A stretch of 64,000 bases of DNA from Kryptolebias marmoratus (taxonomy: Eukaryota; Chordata; Actinopteri; Cyprinodontiformes; Rivulidae), in assembly GCF_001649575.2 (NCBI RefSeq), contig NC_051453.1:20855332-20919331 (forward strand), read 5' to 3'. This document shows positions 9,159 to 20,000 of the stretch, piece by piece. The first letter of the stretch is position 1, and every line of letters starts with the position of its first letter. Under the pieces are notes generated by a model, which saw only the letters and a list, made by a program, of their open reading frames with translations, was not told the DNA's origin and ran no database searches. The translations under genes were made by a program, and so were the position numbers.

Positions 9159-11880
9159 GAACCTGAACTGACGGATGGATCTCTGGAATCAAAGGAAAAC
9201 TTTTCAGGTTCAGATTCTGATGATCACCAGGACCGTCATGGCTGACAAAATAATAAGCATAATGACTTAGTTTGGAACGGTGAGAACCAATTACTCCCAG
9301 ATCGTTATCATGACATCAGTACACAACACTGCAAATCAACATAAAGACAGCAGGAGACAGATAACGATGCTAACTTAAAGCTAACCCGATGCAAACTCGT
9401 AAACAACATGAACGGCCTTCAGAGTAGCATTTATGAACTCTCACACCAGAGTAATCTAATTAACAGCAGTTTCAGACTATGACATTTGTTTAATCACGTA
9501 AGACAATGGAGATTTGCTTTTGTTTTAAGAGTGTGATTTTTGTGCATATGTTATTGTTGTGTTGATTCACTGTGGACTCTTTGTAAACAGGGTTTGGCAG
9601 TCACTTACAAACTTGATTTTTGTGCATGTTTTTATTGTTGTTTTTATCCTCTGTGGACTCTTTGTAAAAGGACAGTGGTTGATGACAGTCACCTGCAAAC
9701 TTATGGGCGTGTCTGGAAGCAGCCTATCAGCTGTCTTTACAGACCTTCCAGAGAAGCTGGTGGCACACTTAAAAGGTGGAGGCCTCAGAGTGCAGGAAAG
9801 AAGAGAGAGCACATAGCAGCCAGGTATAGCTGAGGAAAACGTTGCGATCGCCAGGTGAACGCTACCGATCGGAGCGACGCAGATCATCCTCATAACAGAC
9901 AGCAATCAGCGGGAAAACAACGTGTGGACTTGACAGTGGAGCAGAGGTGGAACTCTGCCCGCATTGTGAGTAGTTTTCCCCTGATGTCTGAGGGGACAGC
10001 CTCGTTGGGAGGGTCACAGAGAAGATCAGTTGTCATATGAACTGCGTTTCTGTCCAGAGATTGCTTGTGTTTGCAGGGTGGCGGCAAGGTGAAATCCAGT
10101 GGCGAGCAGGCCCATTGTGGACTACACCAGGCAGAGATTGTGACGGCTGCAGGGTGCAACAAAGAGGATCCCTTCCTGGGTTTGACTGTGTCGGGATTCC
10201 AGCTTTTTAAACTTTTTAATAGGAAACGGGAGGACATTTGCACCCTAGACTGAAGGCATTGTTTTATTTTATTGGGTCTTTAGCTTTTAAGAAACTTTTA
10301 GTTTTTAAAGGAATATTTTATTGTACCTTTTTTACAGAAAAGACCAGAACTGTTTATTTCCTGAGTGTTCTCCCTGGCTACCTTTTAATGACAGCACGTT
10401 TTCACGTAATGTTTGAAGTAAACCTTCCTGTTGCTCCTCTCCTTTTCTGTGATGTCCTCCTTCACATTTGACTTTCTTTTAAAATTAAAAATAGAACCGC
10501 TGTTGGCAAAAGTTCCTGTTGTTTTGGTAAGAAGCCAGTCCACCACATTAACGAGGGTCGGAGCGGTGCTCCCCTTTGAAGTGATCAAACCTGAGTTCTG
10601 ATAGTAGTTCTCAGATTGGTGCTTATGGATCCAAATCTAAGGAAGGTTCTTATCTTTCGGGAAGCCAAAAAATGAAACTCCAGTGGTATTTTCTGGCCAG
10701 TTTGAACAATTATTTCCAACGAACTGAATTATATCGTACCGGTATTCATCCACTCACTGAACTGCTAAACCTTAGCGGCTCAGCAGATATCAGACTTCTG
10801 AGTTGGTAACGGAAAAGCCGGAAATACCCCAGTGGTTTCTTCAGTATTCAGAATTGCCAAAAAATATAGTGTTTTTAATTTAAAATTCCTCAAAAACCAT
10901 ATTTTATGGTTATACTTTCACTTATGTTGGCTTCAAAACAGGTTTCAGTCCAGCTTTAAGTTTGAATTTCACAGAAATATGAATGCATTCACACATAACA
11001 CTGGACCAAACAATATGCTGTTATTGAGAACTTTGATCATATCTTGGATCATGAAACTGGTAATGAGGAGCGAGGCCAGGAACCTGACATTAGAGTGGAC
11101 AAATTGTCAGAAATTGAACACAACACAGAATATGATCCAGACCAAGAGAGAACTGATGTTCTCACTTCCTCCTGAGGAAGAGATTTATATTGTTTTTCAT
11201 ATGTTTTATTCTTGTCGCACTTGTGAAAAAATAAAATTAAGATGACTGAGAGTGACAGAAATAAAACATACTTTGAGACCAACAGGTTTACTGATGAAAA
11301 GCAAATATCCAAACACAAAATAGTTTCCCCAGATAGTTTAGGAAAATAAACAAAACAGAATAATCTTAAGCAGATGAACAGAAAGTCCTGTCTTTAGGAA
11401 ACAGGAAAAAGTCCAGCAAAGACCTGAAACAAGACCTGCAAGGTGCATCATCCTTCAAGTGATCATTTATTGCATGCAAGGCTTTGAGCTAATAATTTTC
11501 AAAATCACCTTGTTGGTGCTAAAATACTTTTCAATGTGTATCACTGCCCAACTAGCGTAAGACACCTTTCTCTCTTGCAGAAAACCGGTTTATGATACAG
11601 GTTAGATGATAAAAGGAGTATAAAACAGAATCCTCAGTTACACTGTGCCATATTTGGTAATTACACCCACAAAAACTATGAGATAAGTTACAAACAACAA
11701 CCTGGTATGTTCAACCTTCTGCCAAGTTGTACCTTTGCAACTTTGGTCACCACATATCACTCTTTTACAGGATTCTCTATACTCACCTCTACCCACTTTG
11801 TAACATTCATAATAATAATAATAAAATTCCGCCCAAATCTGCTTATTTCTATTTTAAAAGCTTAAACAGTGAGCATAATA
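9159..11880. other. Mostly unassigned; possible exon scraps
   Basis: No intact gene. An imperfect direct duplication spaced 81 bp occurs at 9535-9591 and 9616-9670 ('gatttttgtgcat...ctctgtggactctttgtaaa'). The interval 9690-10250 is GC-richer than its surroundings and has several short overlapping frames but no domain. At 11033-11172 one plus frame reads NFDHILDHETGNEERGQEP and continues as acidic sequence to a stop, which may be a coding scrap. Nothing here could be assigned to a family. Confidence 0.4.
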
Positions 11881-11897
11881 CCTTAGATATATCCATC

Positions 11898-12059
11898 AGT
11901 AGCTCAGTGGTCACCGTTTCATTCTTGTAATCCTGAGGCTGCAGGTTCGAGCCCAGGTTGCGTCAGGAAGGGCATCTGGCGTAAAACAATATTTCATGCA
12001 AGTTCACTTGCTGTAGCAACCCCTGTAGAAGGGAGAAGCTGAAAGAAAAACAACAACTG
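11898..12059 (+). mobile_element. tRNA-derived SINE with 14-bp TSD
   Basis: Starts AGTAGCTCAGTGGT (A-box) and has GGTTCGAGCCC (B-box) near 11945, so the head is tRNA-like. The body contains the common fish SINE block 'gcgtcaggaagggcatctgg' and ends 'gggagaagctgaaagaaaaa'. Flanks are TAGATATATCCATC (11884-11897) and TAGCTATATCCATC (12060-12073), a target duplication with one mismatch. It is full length (162 bp) and a retroposed element, not a tRNA gene. Confidence 0.88.
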
Positions 12060-12310
12060 TAGCTATATCCATCCATCCATTTCCTGGAAAGTGAACTGTG
12101 TCTGAGCTATTATGCTTGTGCATGGTGCAGGTAATTGTTGTCACAGTGTGTAAGCACTTACTGTTTTTAACAAGTGTTTGTTACAAGAATAAGCACATTA
12201 AGGTTATGGTACATAATAATGTTGATATGAAACAAAACACAGCTTGATTGTGGGCAGCTGATGCCTATGTTGATAACTGCATAAGTCTATGCTGGGTTGT
12301 ATGCATGCAA

Positions 12311-12785
12311 TGATATCCATCCATCCATCTTCTTCAGCTTATCCGGGGTCGGGTCGCGGGGGTAGCACCCTAAGCAGGGAGACTTAGACTTCCCTCTCCC
12401 CAGCCACTTGGGCCAACTCCTCTGGGGGAATCCCAAGGCGTTCCCAGGTCAGCCGAGAAACATAGTCCCTCCAGCGTGTCCTGGGTCTTCCTCTGGGAAC
12501 ACCTCACCAGGACCCGTCCAGGAGGCATCCTAATCAAATGCCCGAGCCACCTCTACTGGCTCCTCTCGACGTGGAGAAGCAGCAGCTCTACTCTGGGTCT
12601 CTCCTGGATGACCGAGCTTCTCACCCTATCTCTAAGAAAGAGCCCACACACCCTGCGGAGAAAAGCAGCTTGTATTCGCGATCTCGTTCTTTCATTCACT
12701 ACCCAAAGCTCGTGACCATAGATGGGGGTAGGAACGTAGATCGACCGGTAAATCGAGAGCTTCGCCTTTTTCCTTCATTCGTGAA
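12311..12785 (-). mobile_element. Rex3 LINE fragment, 3' part, antisense
   Basis: Starts with the antisense (GATG)n tail 'tccatccatccat', followed by the reverse complement of the Rex3 3' end. It matches the plus-strand copy at 45120-45590 over long stretches ('ggcattcctaatcaaatgc'-type blocks in the opposite orientation, 'cctctcgacgtggagaagca'). A stretch of the reverse transcriptase C-terminus is missing between 'cttcgcctttt' and the LTR. It continues at 13245 after the inserted LTR. Confidence 0.88.
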
Positions 12786-13239
12786 TGTGACGCCTCCTCC
12801 ACTTTACATGGAGGGATTTGTATATTAATTGTTTTTCAAGGTATTTGGGAAGTGGCGTCATCCAGGATCCGCTTGGACCCTGCGTTTCCTGGTTATATAA
12901 GAGCGTTGCTCCTATTGGTTGGGGGGGGGGTAAGGGGTGTAGTGGAGTTGGAGCTCACTTGGAGCTGAGCCAACTTCTCTGCCCAGCTCTGTTATTTAGG
13001 CTGGTTCTTGCCTGTTTTGTCTGCCCACCCCGATTTTGGGTTGATGTTTGATATTCTTTCCCTTTACAGGATTCTCCTGTTTGGACCACCCCCTTTTGGC
13101 AGATGCCATCGGCCACAGGGGCCGCCTGCTTATCTGTCATAGTTTTCTTTTATGTGTGGTACTCAATAAAGTGCGTAAGTATTGTTGAAGTCTGTGTCTC
13201 CCTGGTTTTTGTCACGGCTCAACGAGCCGGGTCGTAACA
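12786..13239 (+). mobile_element. Solo LTR, family D, with 5-bp TSD
   Basis: Begins TGTGACGCCTCC and ends GGTCGTAACA, with perfect 5-bp duplication GTGAA at 12781-12785 and 13240-13244. It contains a TATA-like 'tatataagagcg' at about 12893 and an AATAAAG signal at about 13165, in the order expected for a sense-oriented LTR. It is inserted in an older Rex3 LINE fragment and differs in sequence from LTR families A and B. Confidence 0.92.
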
Positions 13240-13412
13240 GTGAACAAGACCCCAAGATACTTACACTCCTCCACTTGGGGCAGGACATCTTCCCCGACCC
13301 GCAGAAGGCACTCTACCCTTTTCTGGCTCAAGACCATGGCCTCGGATTTGGAGGCACTGATCGTCATCCCAGCTGCTTTACACTCTGCTTCGAACCGCTC
13401 CAGTGAAATGAT
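13240..13412 (-). pseudogene. Rex3 reverse-transcriptase fragment, antisense
   Basis: The minus strand reads FERFEAECKAAGMTISASKSEAM, quoted here only to AGMTISASKSEAM, then VLSQKRVECLLRVGEDVLPQ and ECKYLGVLFT. These are the conserved blocks after the catalytic site of RTE-clade reverse transcriptase. The same blocks occur in the plus-strand copies at 45001-45085 and 22285-22390. It was contiguous with 12311-12785 before the LTR insertion. Confidence 0.88.
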
Positions 13413-13904
13413 ATATGTACTGTATATGGATGTATATGCTAAGTGCATAGGTGTGACATTATAAGTTTCTCATATTCTATCAGTATTAAATATCTATTGG
13501 TGTGTACAAAATGATAATAACTTTGTACAAAATGACAACTGCTGCATACGATTTGACAAAAGTACAATTTGACCAGCACCTGACAAAGATACAAATCTAA
13601 AATGATTTCATTGTCAGGTAGTCTGATGTACAACACTGGCTGACTGTTTGATGTCTCTGTAATGCTTGAATTATTTATTTATTTGTATTAACAGTCAGCA
13701 CAAAGAACTACAGAAAATTGACCAAAATTAACAAACGTCCGAAGACAAACCAATACACACATCCGTGTACTTTACCACGTCCAGTAGACAAACTATTGAA
13801 AAAGAACACTTTCAAATGTTATATGGACGTTTGTCTAAAAAGAAAATTATGGGTGGCTCAAAATCTTTGTGCTATATATATTTTTTTAATTAAATGTCTA
13901 ACAA

Positions 13905-14160
13905 CAAAAATGGCACTTTCTGTGAAAATGCAGCAGTAATGCTAAGTGCTGAATGAATGCTGAAATTTCCTGATGAAGCTGAAACTGAGTTGTGAAACCC
14001 AAAAGAAGCAGAACACTAGCTACAAGGCCACAAAACTAGCCAAAAGCTAATTGTGAAAAAAAGATAGGTAAAAACTGAAAGTAGCAAAACGCTAGCTAAA
14101 TACAGCACAAGAAAACAAAAATAGAGCAAGTATGCTGAAGCAGAGTTTAAGAAAACAATG
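13905..14160. repeat. Degenerate GCTAAAA/AGCTGAAA repeat tract
   Basis: Loose repetition of words such as 'gctgaaa', 'ctagctaca', 'gccaaaagctaa' and 'gcaaaacgctagctaaa'. It opens with 'tctgtgaaaatgcagcagtaatgctaagtgctgaatgaatgctg', which has a counterpart at 58080-58120. Both tracts look like the same old minisatellite-bearing repeat. There is no coding content. Confidence 0.5.
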
Positions 14161-14856
14161 TTTTTGACTAAACCACAGAGATCTCAGTGTCCTTCTATTG
14201 GGACCTATTTGCAAATAAGTTTATATAATTTGGAAAGTATAAAAATGAAAAAAAAACAAAAGTCATAGCAACCTTCTTCTGATTAAGCTGAAATAGAACA
14301 AAGTATGAAGAAGTAGTTAGATTGCAAAAACTACGAAAAACAGATAAACTTACCAAAAATAAAACAAATAAAAACAGGAAAACACTTGAATTAATGTGGA
14401 ATCAGCACATACATAATTATGACTTATAACCAAATGCTTAGTATCTCAAACACAAGTGCTGTAAGCTAGTTCTGAAACTTTTCTGATCCTTATCGAAAGT
14501 TCAGCTGCTTAGTTTGTTTTCGAGTTACAGTTACTTGCTGTAAATTGCTTTTAAGACAATGTTAATTTAACAGAAAGCTATAGTGATGTTTTCCTCATCC
14601 GGCAAGTTGAAACAGATCTAGCCTTTTATTAATAAGTAATTAAAAGTTGGTTTACTTACTTGGAAGGTTAATTTATTAGGCTTTAATAAGTGTTTTAATG
14701 TTTGTTTCATAATATATTCAGATTTGATATGAAGCTGACAGGCCCCGGCCATAATAGTAGCTTCTTTTCCAACCCTCCTCTGACCTATCAGCATGGTGTT
14801 GTTGTAGAGTTGCAGATTAGGGCTGACAATGTCACAGCACATTTTTCCTTTAAAGG

Positions 14857-14888
14857 GCACTCCTTGACCCCCTGTTGTCAAGGAGTGC
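14857..14888. repeat. 12-bp perfect hairpin
   Basis: GCACTCCTTGAC (14857-14868) is followed after an 8-base loop by its exact complement GTCAAGGAGTGC (14877-14888). No U-tract or gene context suggests a terminator. It may be the core of an old inverted-repeat element. Confidence 0.6.
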
Positions 14889-15250
14889 AAAGGTTTCTAC
14901 TGCATCTTTTGATAATATTAATAACAATTAAAATAAAAATCCATTGTCTGTACCTGTTTTAAACCTTCCTCGGTAAATATTTCAAAACAAAAAGAGTCTC
15001 CGTATTTTACTTGTTGACTGAGCTTCCAAAGAAACAATAATCAAATTTCCATTGAGGACAGTCTGTTTCTCTTTGGTCTTCTTTGGCCTTTGAATAATTT
15101 TGCATGGTGAATCCGTCTCTACAAAGAAGCAAACAGGCACATGTTTTGAATAATATTACCACCATATTCAACTTCAGGATTGAAACTCTTTTTCCCTTTA
15201 CTTTGTTTCTTCACTTCCCATTGTTCCTACTACAAATATCTAACATGGAT

Positions 15251-15359
15251 TAATAAATAATAATAATAATAATAATAATAATTATAATTATAATTATAAT
15301 TATAATTATAATTATAATTATAATTATAATAATAATAATAATAATTAATAATAATAATA
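15251..15359. repeat. AAT/AATTAT microsatellite
   Basis: (TAA)n followed by (TTATAA)n-type repeats and again (TAA)n, about 109 bp. The 61-codon frame on the minus strand (poly-Tyr/Asn) is a translation of this microsatellite. Confidence 0.95.
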
Positions 15360-15419
15360 CTTTTTTGTTCCTTTATGGTTTTAGAAATTTTGAACTTTTT
15401 TTTGCTCGCTGCCATAAGG

Positions 15420-15722
15420 TATGTTTGTGTGTCTGTCTGTTAGCAAGATATCTCATGAATGATAAACTTGCAGAAAGTAATCACTGGATGTAAATCTACA
15501 GTTAATTAACTACAGGGTCAACCTTATTTCAGATGGCTGCCACAGCCAACTGACCTTAAAAATACCAAACTGATTATAACTCAGTCAATTTTACAGATAT
15601 TAAGTTAAAATTTGATGTGTTGGTAGCTGAGAGTCATTCACAAAACATGCCGTACTTGAGCATGACATCTTGCAATATAGCAGAACAATTTGCATAATGT
15701 TATTTTCAAGGTTTGACTAAAA
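15420..15722 (+). repeat. Dispersed repeat family R copy
   Basis: Contains 'ctgtctgttagcaagatatctcatgaatgataaac', 'gatggctgccacagccaactgacc', 'actcagtcaattttacagatatt' and 'ggtagctgagagtcattcacaa', in the family order. An L2-like LINE tail abuts its right end. Confidence 0.8.
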
Positions 15723-16188
15723 TGTGGAGCCAACTTCCAATTTCTGTCTGTGAGGCTAACAACCTGTCTAATTTTAGGACTAGGCTTAAGACTTTCCTTT
15801 TTGAAAAATCCTACAGTTAGGGTTGGTTATGGTTTCCTGAGTTATCCCTTAGTTATGCTGCTATAGACAGACTGCTGGAGGACAAACTGACCATATTTCC
15901 TCACTCTGCTGCTGTCTTTATTCGCTCTACTCTCCATGTTTGATTCCAGAGCATGGTTCTGCTGAAAGTTTCTTCCTGTTAAAAGGGAGTTTTTCCTTTC
16001 CGCTGTCGCTACTGCGCTGCTCAGGATGGGAGACTGCAACGAAGCGAAGATTCAATGCAATCTGCTGTCTTCCTTAGATAGAAAACTTTTACATAGTCTG
16101 CTTTTACAATGTCTGAGATGGTTTTTGTATAGTGTCCGACTTTTGTTGTGACTTGGCACTATAAAAATAAACTGAATTGAACTGAACT
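15723..16188 (+). mobile_element. 5'-truncated L2-like LINE tail
   Basis: The start encodes a degenerate C-terminus of LINE ORF2: W-SQLPISVCEANNLSNFRTRLK followed by TFLFEKSYS, corresponding to the WNxLPxxLR...FKxxLKTxLF block of L2-type elements. The 3' UTR has 'ttcttcctgttaaaagggag' and ends 'ttggcactataaaaataaac' followed by TGAAT/TGAAC repeats, a typical tail of this LINE group in fish. A related antisense copy lies at 61935-62640. It is not autonomous. Confidence 0.75.
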
Positions 16189-16194
16189 AAGTAC

Positions 16195-16500
16195 GGATTA
16201 GAGTCAACCCCATTCAAGATGGGCAACTCAGCTCAGCAACCTTAGCTTAACAAAAATGGCTCTAACATACTCAAATTTACGTATATTGATTTTTAATCTG
16301 GTGCATCAGCCGCTGAAAGATATCCCCAACACATACTCCATGTACTAACATCTTGCAATATCACATGAGGAAAGTTGTAGCCATTTTGGTCAAACTTTTT
16401 AACATTTGAGGTTTGAAAAAACCCAGCTAAAGCGCCATCCCTCATCATAATAACATTTTTAGTCTAAAACTCAGTAGGTGACATACATTGCTTCAAGGAA
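16195..16500 (+). repeat. Dispersed repeat family R copy
   Basis: Starts inside the family at 'gagtcaaccccattcaagatgg' and continues through 'catcttgcaatatcacatgag' to 'ttgcttcaaggaacgctaa', which is the family's 3' end. Compare the ends at 28240 and 51830. Confidence 0.75.
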
Positions 16501-16839
16501 CGCTAAGCCTTTAAAAAGAAGTGCTCTGTGTGCATACTACCTGCACTTTTTCTCTACCACCTTTAGACAGCCAACTGAGGGACTTTATGCAATTATCGTG
16601 TCATAACAGCACATTCAATGGTATTTTTATTCCGCAAATGAGTATGTTAATCATTTTCATCTTACTAGTCTTTTTTTCCCACAGTCATACAGTTTTATTC
16701 AGGATCATCAAAATATGAGAAATGCTAGAATCTATGTGTGGAGACTGCAAGCAAACCTTGTTGAAAACCTGACAAAATACACTCAAATTTAAGTAAAATC
16801 AAGTTACATTATGTGTTTACTTCATTATAATAAATATGC

Positions 16840-17310
16840 TCTCACTCAGTTACATTAAAAGCCTGGACTTGACATGCAGAATAGCTGTTATCCACTCTGC
16901 GCTAAAACGCATTTCAATGACTTTTATTGACGCAGATTTTGCTTGGCATCTGCTTTATAACAGTTTAGGTTTAAATGTGCCTCGCCCTCTGCCTTTATCA
17001 TTTGATAAATGTTACTCCCCTGAGTGCATGTCAAGTCCTCTTACAAGAATTCCACCGCTTTTACCAAAAGCCATCACACCAGGAAGTAATCTAATAACGA
17101 ATACAACAACAGTTTACACACTGACCGCCTTGTGGCTGTAATATAAACAATGAAACAGCTAGCATCCAGACCTCCACTAATGGACTACCAGAGCAAACAC
17201 TTTCATTTAATCACAAGCCTTTCTTTTAAAGCAAACTGGCCAAGCAGCAGAGGATGAGAGGCTAATGACCCATGAGCAATAAGCAAGTGTTACATCGAAT
17301 GTACTCTTGC
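16840..17310. other. Unique sequence, candidate conserved non-coding element
   Basis: No repeat similarity was seen within the window and there is no good coding frame. Composition is more balanced than the surroundings, with homeodomain-type words such as 'ctaataacg', 'atttaatcac' and 'ggctaatgacccatgag'. It is offered only as a candidate regulatory element. Sequence conservation was not tested. Confidence 0.25.
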
Positions 17311-18190
17311 AAAAAAAAAAGAAACGGTTTCACTGAATAGCCTATCAATATTTTAAAGCAAAGCCTCTATGGCTTTCCTCTCTAACTGGATTAGCAGTGT
17401 GATGTGTTCTGACAGTATGTTGTTAGTGATACTCCATTTGCTTTGTCTATCATCTGATTTTCCCTCGGTAATCCACAGAGCACCGTTATATTTCATAATT
17501 TGTTTTGCTATCAGGGTTGATTTGTAAATGTGCAATTTCTAATTAGCCGTAGCCACTGTTTCTAATTTGTTAAATATTAAATGATTCCTGTGGTGGAGTT
17601 TTTCTTCACATCCCAAAGATGAAAGTTTACCTTATGCAAATTCAACTGCCTTTAAGATGTCAGCAGTTTTTTTAAATGTCCCATTTTGCTCGTGAAGCCA
17701 TTTTCCTCCTGTTTGTTTGTCTGTCCCTTGATCCACTTTAAGTTTCTATTTATTCATCTGTGATCTCCACTTGTGTTTGAGTTTTCATCACAACTTGCAT
17801 ACCCTGTCATGCACCAGTGCTGCTGCTTTATTTAACATCATTATTGCTGTCTGAATAATTTGCCTTAGTTTATAATAAAGAACTGGGGTCTGGCTCGCTC
17901 TTTGAAATGAACTTTTGTTCTTATCAAGAAACAAGAAACTTAGAAACTCTTCTTTCTGATGACAACTAAGCTTTGTTGCGCACATATTTAAAAGCAGTAG
18001 TCTGGTGTGACGATTCCAACTTCAACTTGTGGTTTACTTACAAGCCTTTAAAAGTGAAGCACACTTATGTATGAGCTAATTCAGACTTGAAGTACACTTG
18101 GACAGATTTACATACTGCTGAAGGCAGATACCAGTCACAAATACAAAGTCAAATTAAAGACCTAGCATTTCTTTATGGAAGGGGAAGGAG
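17311..18190. other. Unassigned AT-rich sequence
   Basis: Short frames only, and no repeats or RNA genes recognised. An A10 tract is at 17311-17320. Confidence 0.4.
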
Positions 18191-18194
18191 CTAA

Positions 18195-18464
18195 AGCTGT
18201 TTTGGTCAAACCTAGTAAATAATGTTATGAATAATGTCATGCGAGATCTTGCGAGATGTGTAAATCCTGATGATATGTGTTAAGGATGACTACTACAGCC
18301 ACATCAAACTTTAGCTCAACATCTATAAATTTGACTGAGCTATAGCCTTTTATGTGTTGGATAAGGTCAAGCAGCTGTGGCAGCCATTTTGTATTAATGT
18401 GACTTCAAAACGTAATCAGTTACAGATGTACATCTAAGGATAACTTTCTGAGAGTTTCAATAAA
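18195..18464 (-). repeat. Dispersed repeat family R copy, antisense (interrupted)
   Basis: Reverse-complement family order: 'gatcttgcgagatg', 'aaatttgactgagctatagcc', 'cagctgtggcagccattttg', 'agttacagatgtacatct' and 'ttctgagagtttcaataaa'. The full-length SINE at 18465-18841 is inserted in the last block. The copy resumes at 18855 with 'attcattcagttgctcataag'. Confidence 0.8.
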
Positions 18465-18841
18465 GGGTGGCACAGTGGCGTAGTGGTTAGAGCTGTTGCC
18501 TCCCAGCAAGAAGGTTGCAGGATTGTTTCCCGGCCTGGGGCCTTTCTGGGTGGAGTTTGCATGTTCTCCCTGTGCACACGTGGGTTTACTCCAGGTACTC
18601 CGGTTTCCTCCCACAGACCAAAAACATGCATGTTAGGTTAATTGATGACTCTAAAATTTTCCCTAGGTGTGAGTGAGAGTGTGAATGGTTGTTTGTCTCG
18701 TTTGTCTCTATGTGGCCCTGCGATGGACTTGTGACCCATCCAGGGTGTCCCCAGCCTCTCGCACAGTGACTGCTGGGGATAGGCACCAGCTCCCCGCGAC
18801 CCGGAATGGAGAAGCGGGTAAAGAAAATGGATGGATGGATG
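18465..18841 (+). mobile_element. Full-length tRNA-derived SINE with GATG tail and TSD
   Basis: The head GGGTGGCACAGTGGCGTAGTGGTTAGAGC (first 20 bases GGGTGGCACAGTGGCGTAGT) carries an A-box-like TAGTGGTTAGAG, and 'ggttgcaggattgtttccc' is a decayed B-box. The body is the abundant fish block 'ggagtttgcatgttctccc', 'ggtactccggtttcctccca' and 'ttaggttaattgatgactct'. It ends 'gagaagcgggtaaagaaa' then ATGGATGGATGG. The duplication is GAGTTTCAATAAA (18452-18464) and GAGTTTCCATAAA (18842-18854). The GATG tail matches that of Rex3 in this window, suggesting mobilisation by RTE machinery. Confidence 0.9.
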
Positions 18842-18904
18842 GAGTTTCCATAAAATTCATTCAGTTGCTCATAAGATATTTTGCGGAGTTGTCCCTAACA
18901 GTGA

Positions 18905-19165
18905 TGCCAAAGTTTTAAGCAAAGATGTAACACAGATGTAGCACAGTGCTGCAAATGACTCTGCTCCTACCACATCAAATTTGGGCTCAGTATGTATAGA
19001 ATTAGCTGCCTTATAGCCATTTTTGTGTTTGCTAAAGTTGCATAGCTGTGGCTGCCATCTTGAATGGGGTTGACTCCAAAAGTAAACCAGTTTTAGATGT
19101 ACAATTATTACTTTATGAGAGATTCATTAAAATACATCCAGTGGTTCACCAAATAACTGTTAAAC
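18905..19165 (-). repeat. Dispersed repeat family R copy, antisense
   Basis: Contains 'gctcctaccacatcaaatttgggctc', 'agctgtggctgccatcttgaat', 'ggggttgactcc' and 'aaaatacatccagtggttca'. Its reverse complement retains the best YY1-like block in the window, CATTCAAGATGGCAGCC. Confidence 0.8.
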
Positions 19166-19719
19166 ATTTTTAAAAAGTCAGATTGATTCTATTTTTTTTC
19201 ATCCAGTTTGAAGCGTAAACAACGTCCTACAGGCCATGTATTAAACAGAAAGTTGTATAACCTTCAAAACTGAAAGGTATCTCACTTTTGTTAAGTAAAT
19301 AGTACAAAGGAGTGTTTGTTTCAGCATTTTTTTGGTAGATTTGACACACAATAAAAGGCAAAACAGAACTGAAAACCATTTCCCAATGTGAAAATATTAA
19401 AATATATAAAATGTTAAACAGTCACACTGAGTTTTTCAGCTTGGTGAGTGCTAGTGTTCAAACATAGAGTACTTATCAATTTCCTGGCAACATATCTAAC
19501 AGTGTTTATTAGACAGCAGGGGACATTTCAAATAGCTGAAATTATGACTCATTTGGCTCCTCTGCTGCCATAGAAAACCAGAAACATAAAGCATTTCCAC
19601 ACAGCTGATTTAAACAGGCAGGTCTTCAAGCTCATGTGTTTCTTCTGAATGAAACATTCTTGTTTTGCTTTGGTGTAGAGTGCTTTAGATTGTTTTCCTC
19701 TACTCATTTTCTTTTGAGG

Positions 19720-20000
19720 CAGTTAGGTTTTTCCCTGATTAGGATGTTAATCAGTCATCACTCAGTGCACATTACAGAAGCTAGTATTGTTATGATGCTA
19801 AAAGGCTCTGACATAGGGTACACTTCCCCTTACCTAGCTGCTGTGATGTCCAGCAGGTCGTTCTGTTGTGGATTAGCTTCTGTTAATTTTCTGTTAATCT
19901 TGAAACAGTACTGGTTCATGGTTAGTCAGCTAAGCTAAACGCCTGATCAGAACTGTGTGCCTGGTCTGCTGTTAACTGGCTGCACCAGGCAAAGCTACAA
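19720..20000 (+). repeat. Dispersed repeat family S copy
   Basis: Shares an ordered series of blocks with the reverse complement of 28905-29220: 'tttttccctgattag', 'catcactcagtgcacatta', 'ggctctgacata', 'ccttacctagctgctgt' and 'ttagtcagctaagctaa'. The two copies are far apart and in opposite orientation, so this is an interspersed element of unknown class and not a local duplication. Confidence 0.65.

Noticed and set aside
11898..12059. tRNA gene
   Set aside because: A- and B-box are present, but there is no cloverleaf body, and SINE body plus target duplications show a retroposon.
12476..12828. 79- and 96-codon plus-strand frames
   Set aside because: Antisense shadow of the Rex3 3' region; the matching frames recur opposite 45145-45396.
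14857..14888. Transcription terminator
   Set aside because: Bacterial-type terminator logic does not apply; no T-run and no gene upstream.
15230..15415. 61-codon Tyr/Asn-rich frame
   Set aside because: Translation of the AAT microsatellite.
18465..18540. tRNA gene at SINE head
   Set aside because: Decayed B-box and SINE continuation.
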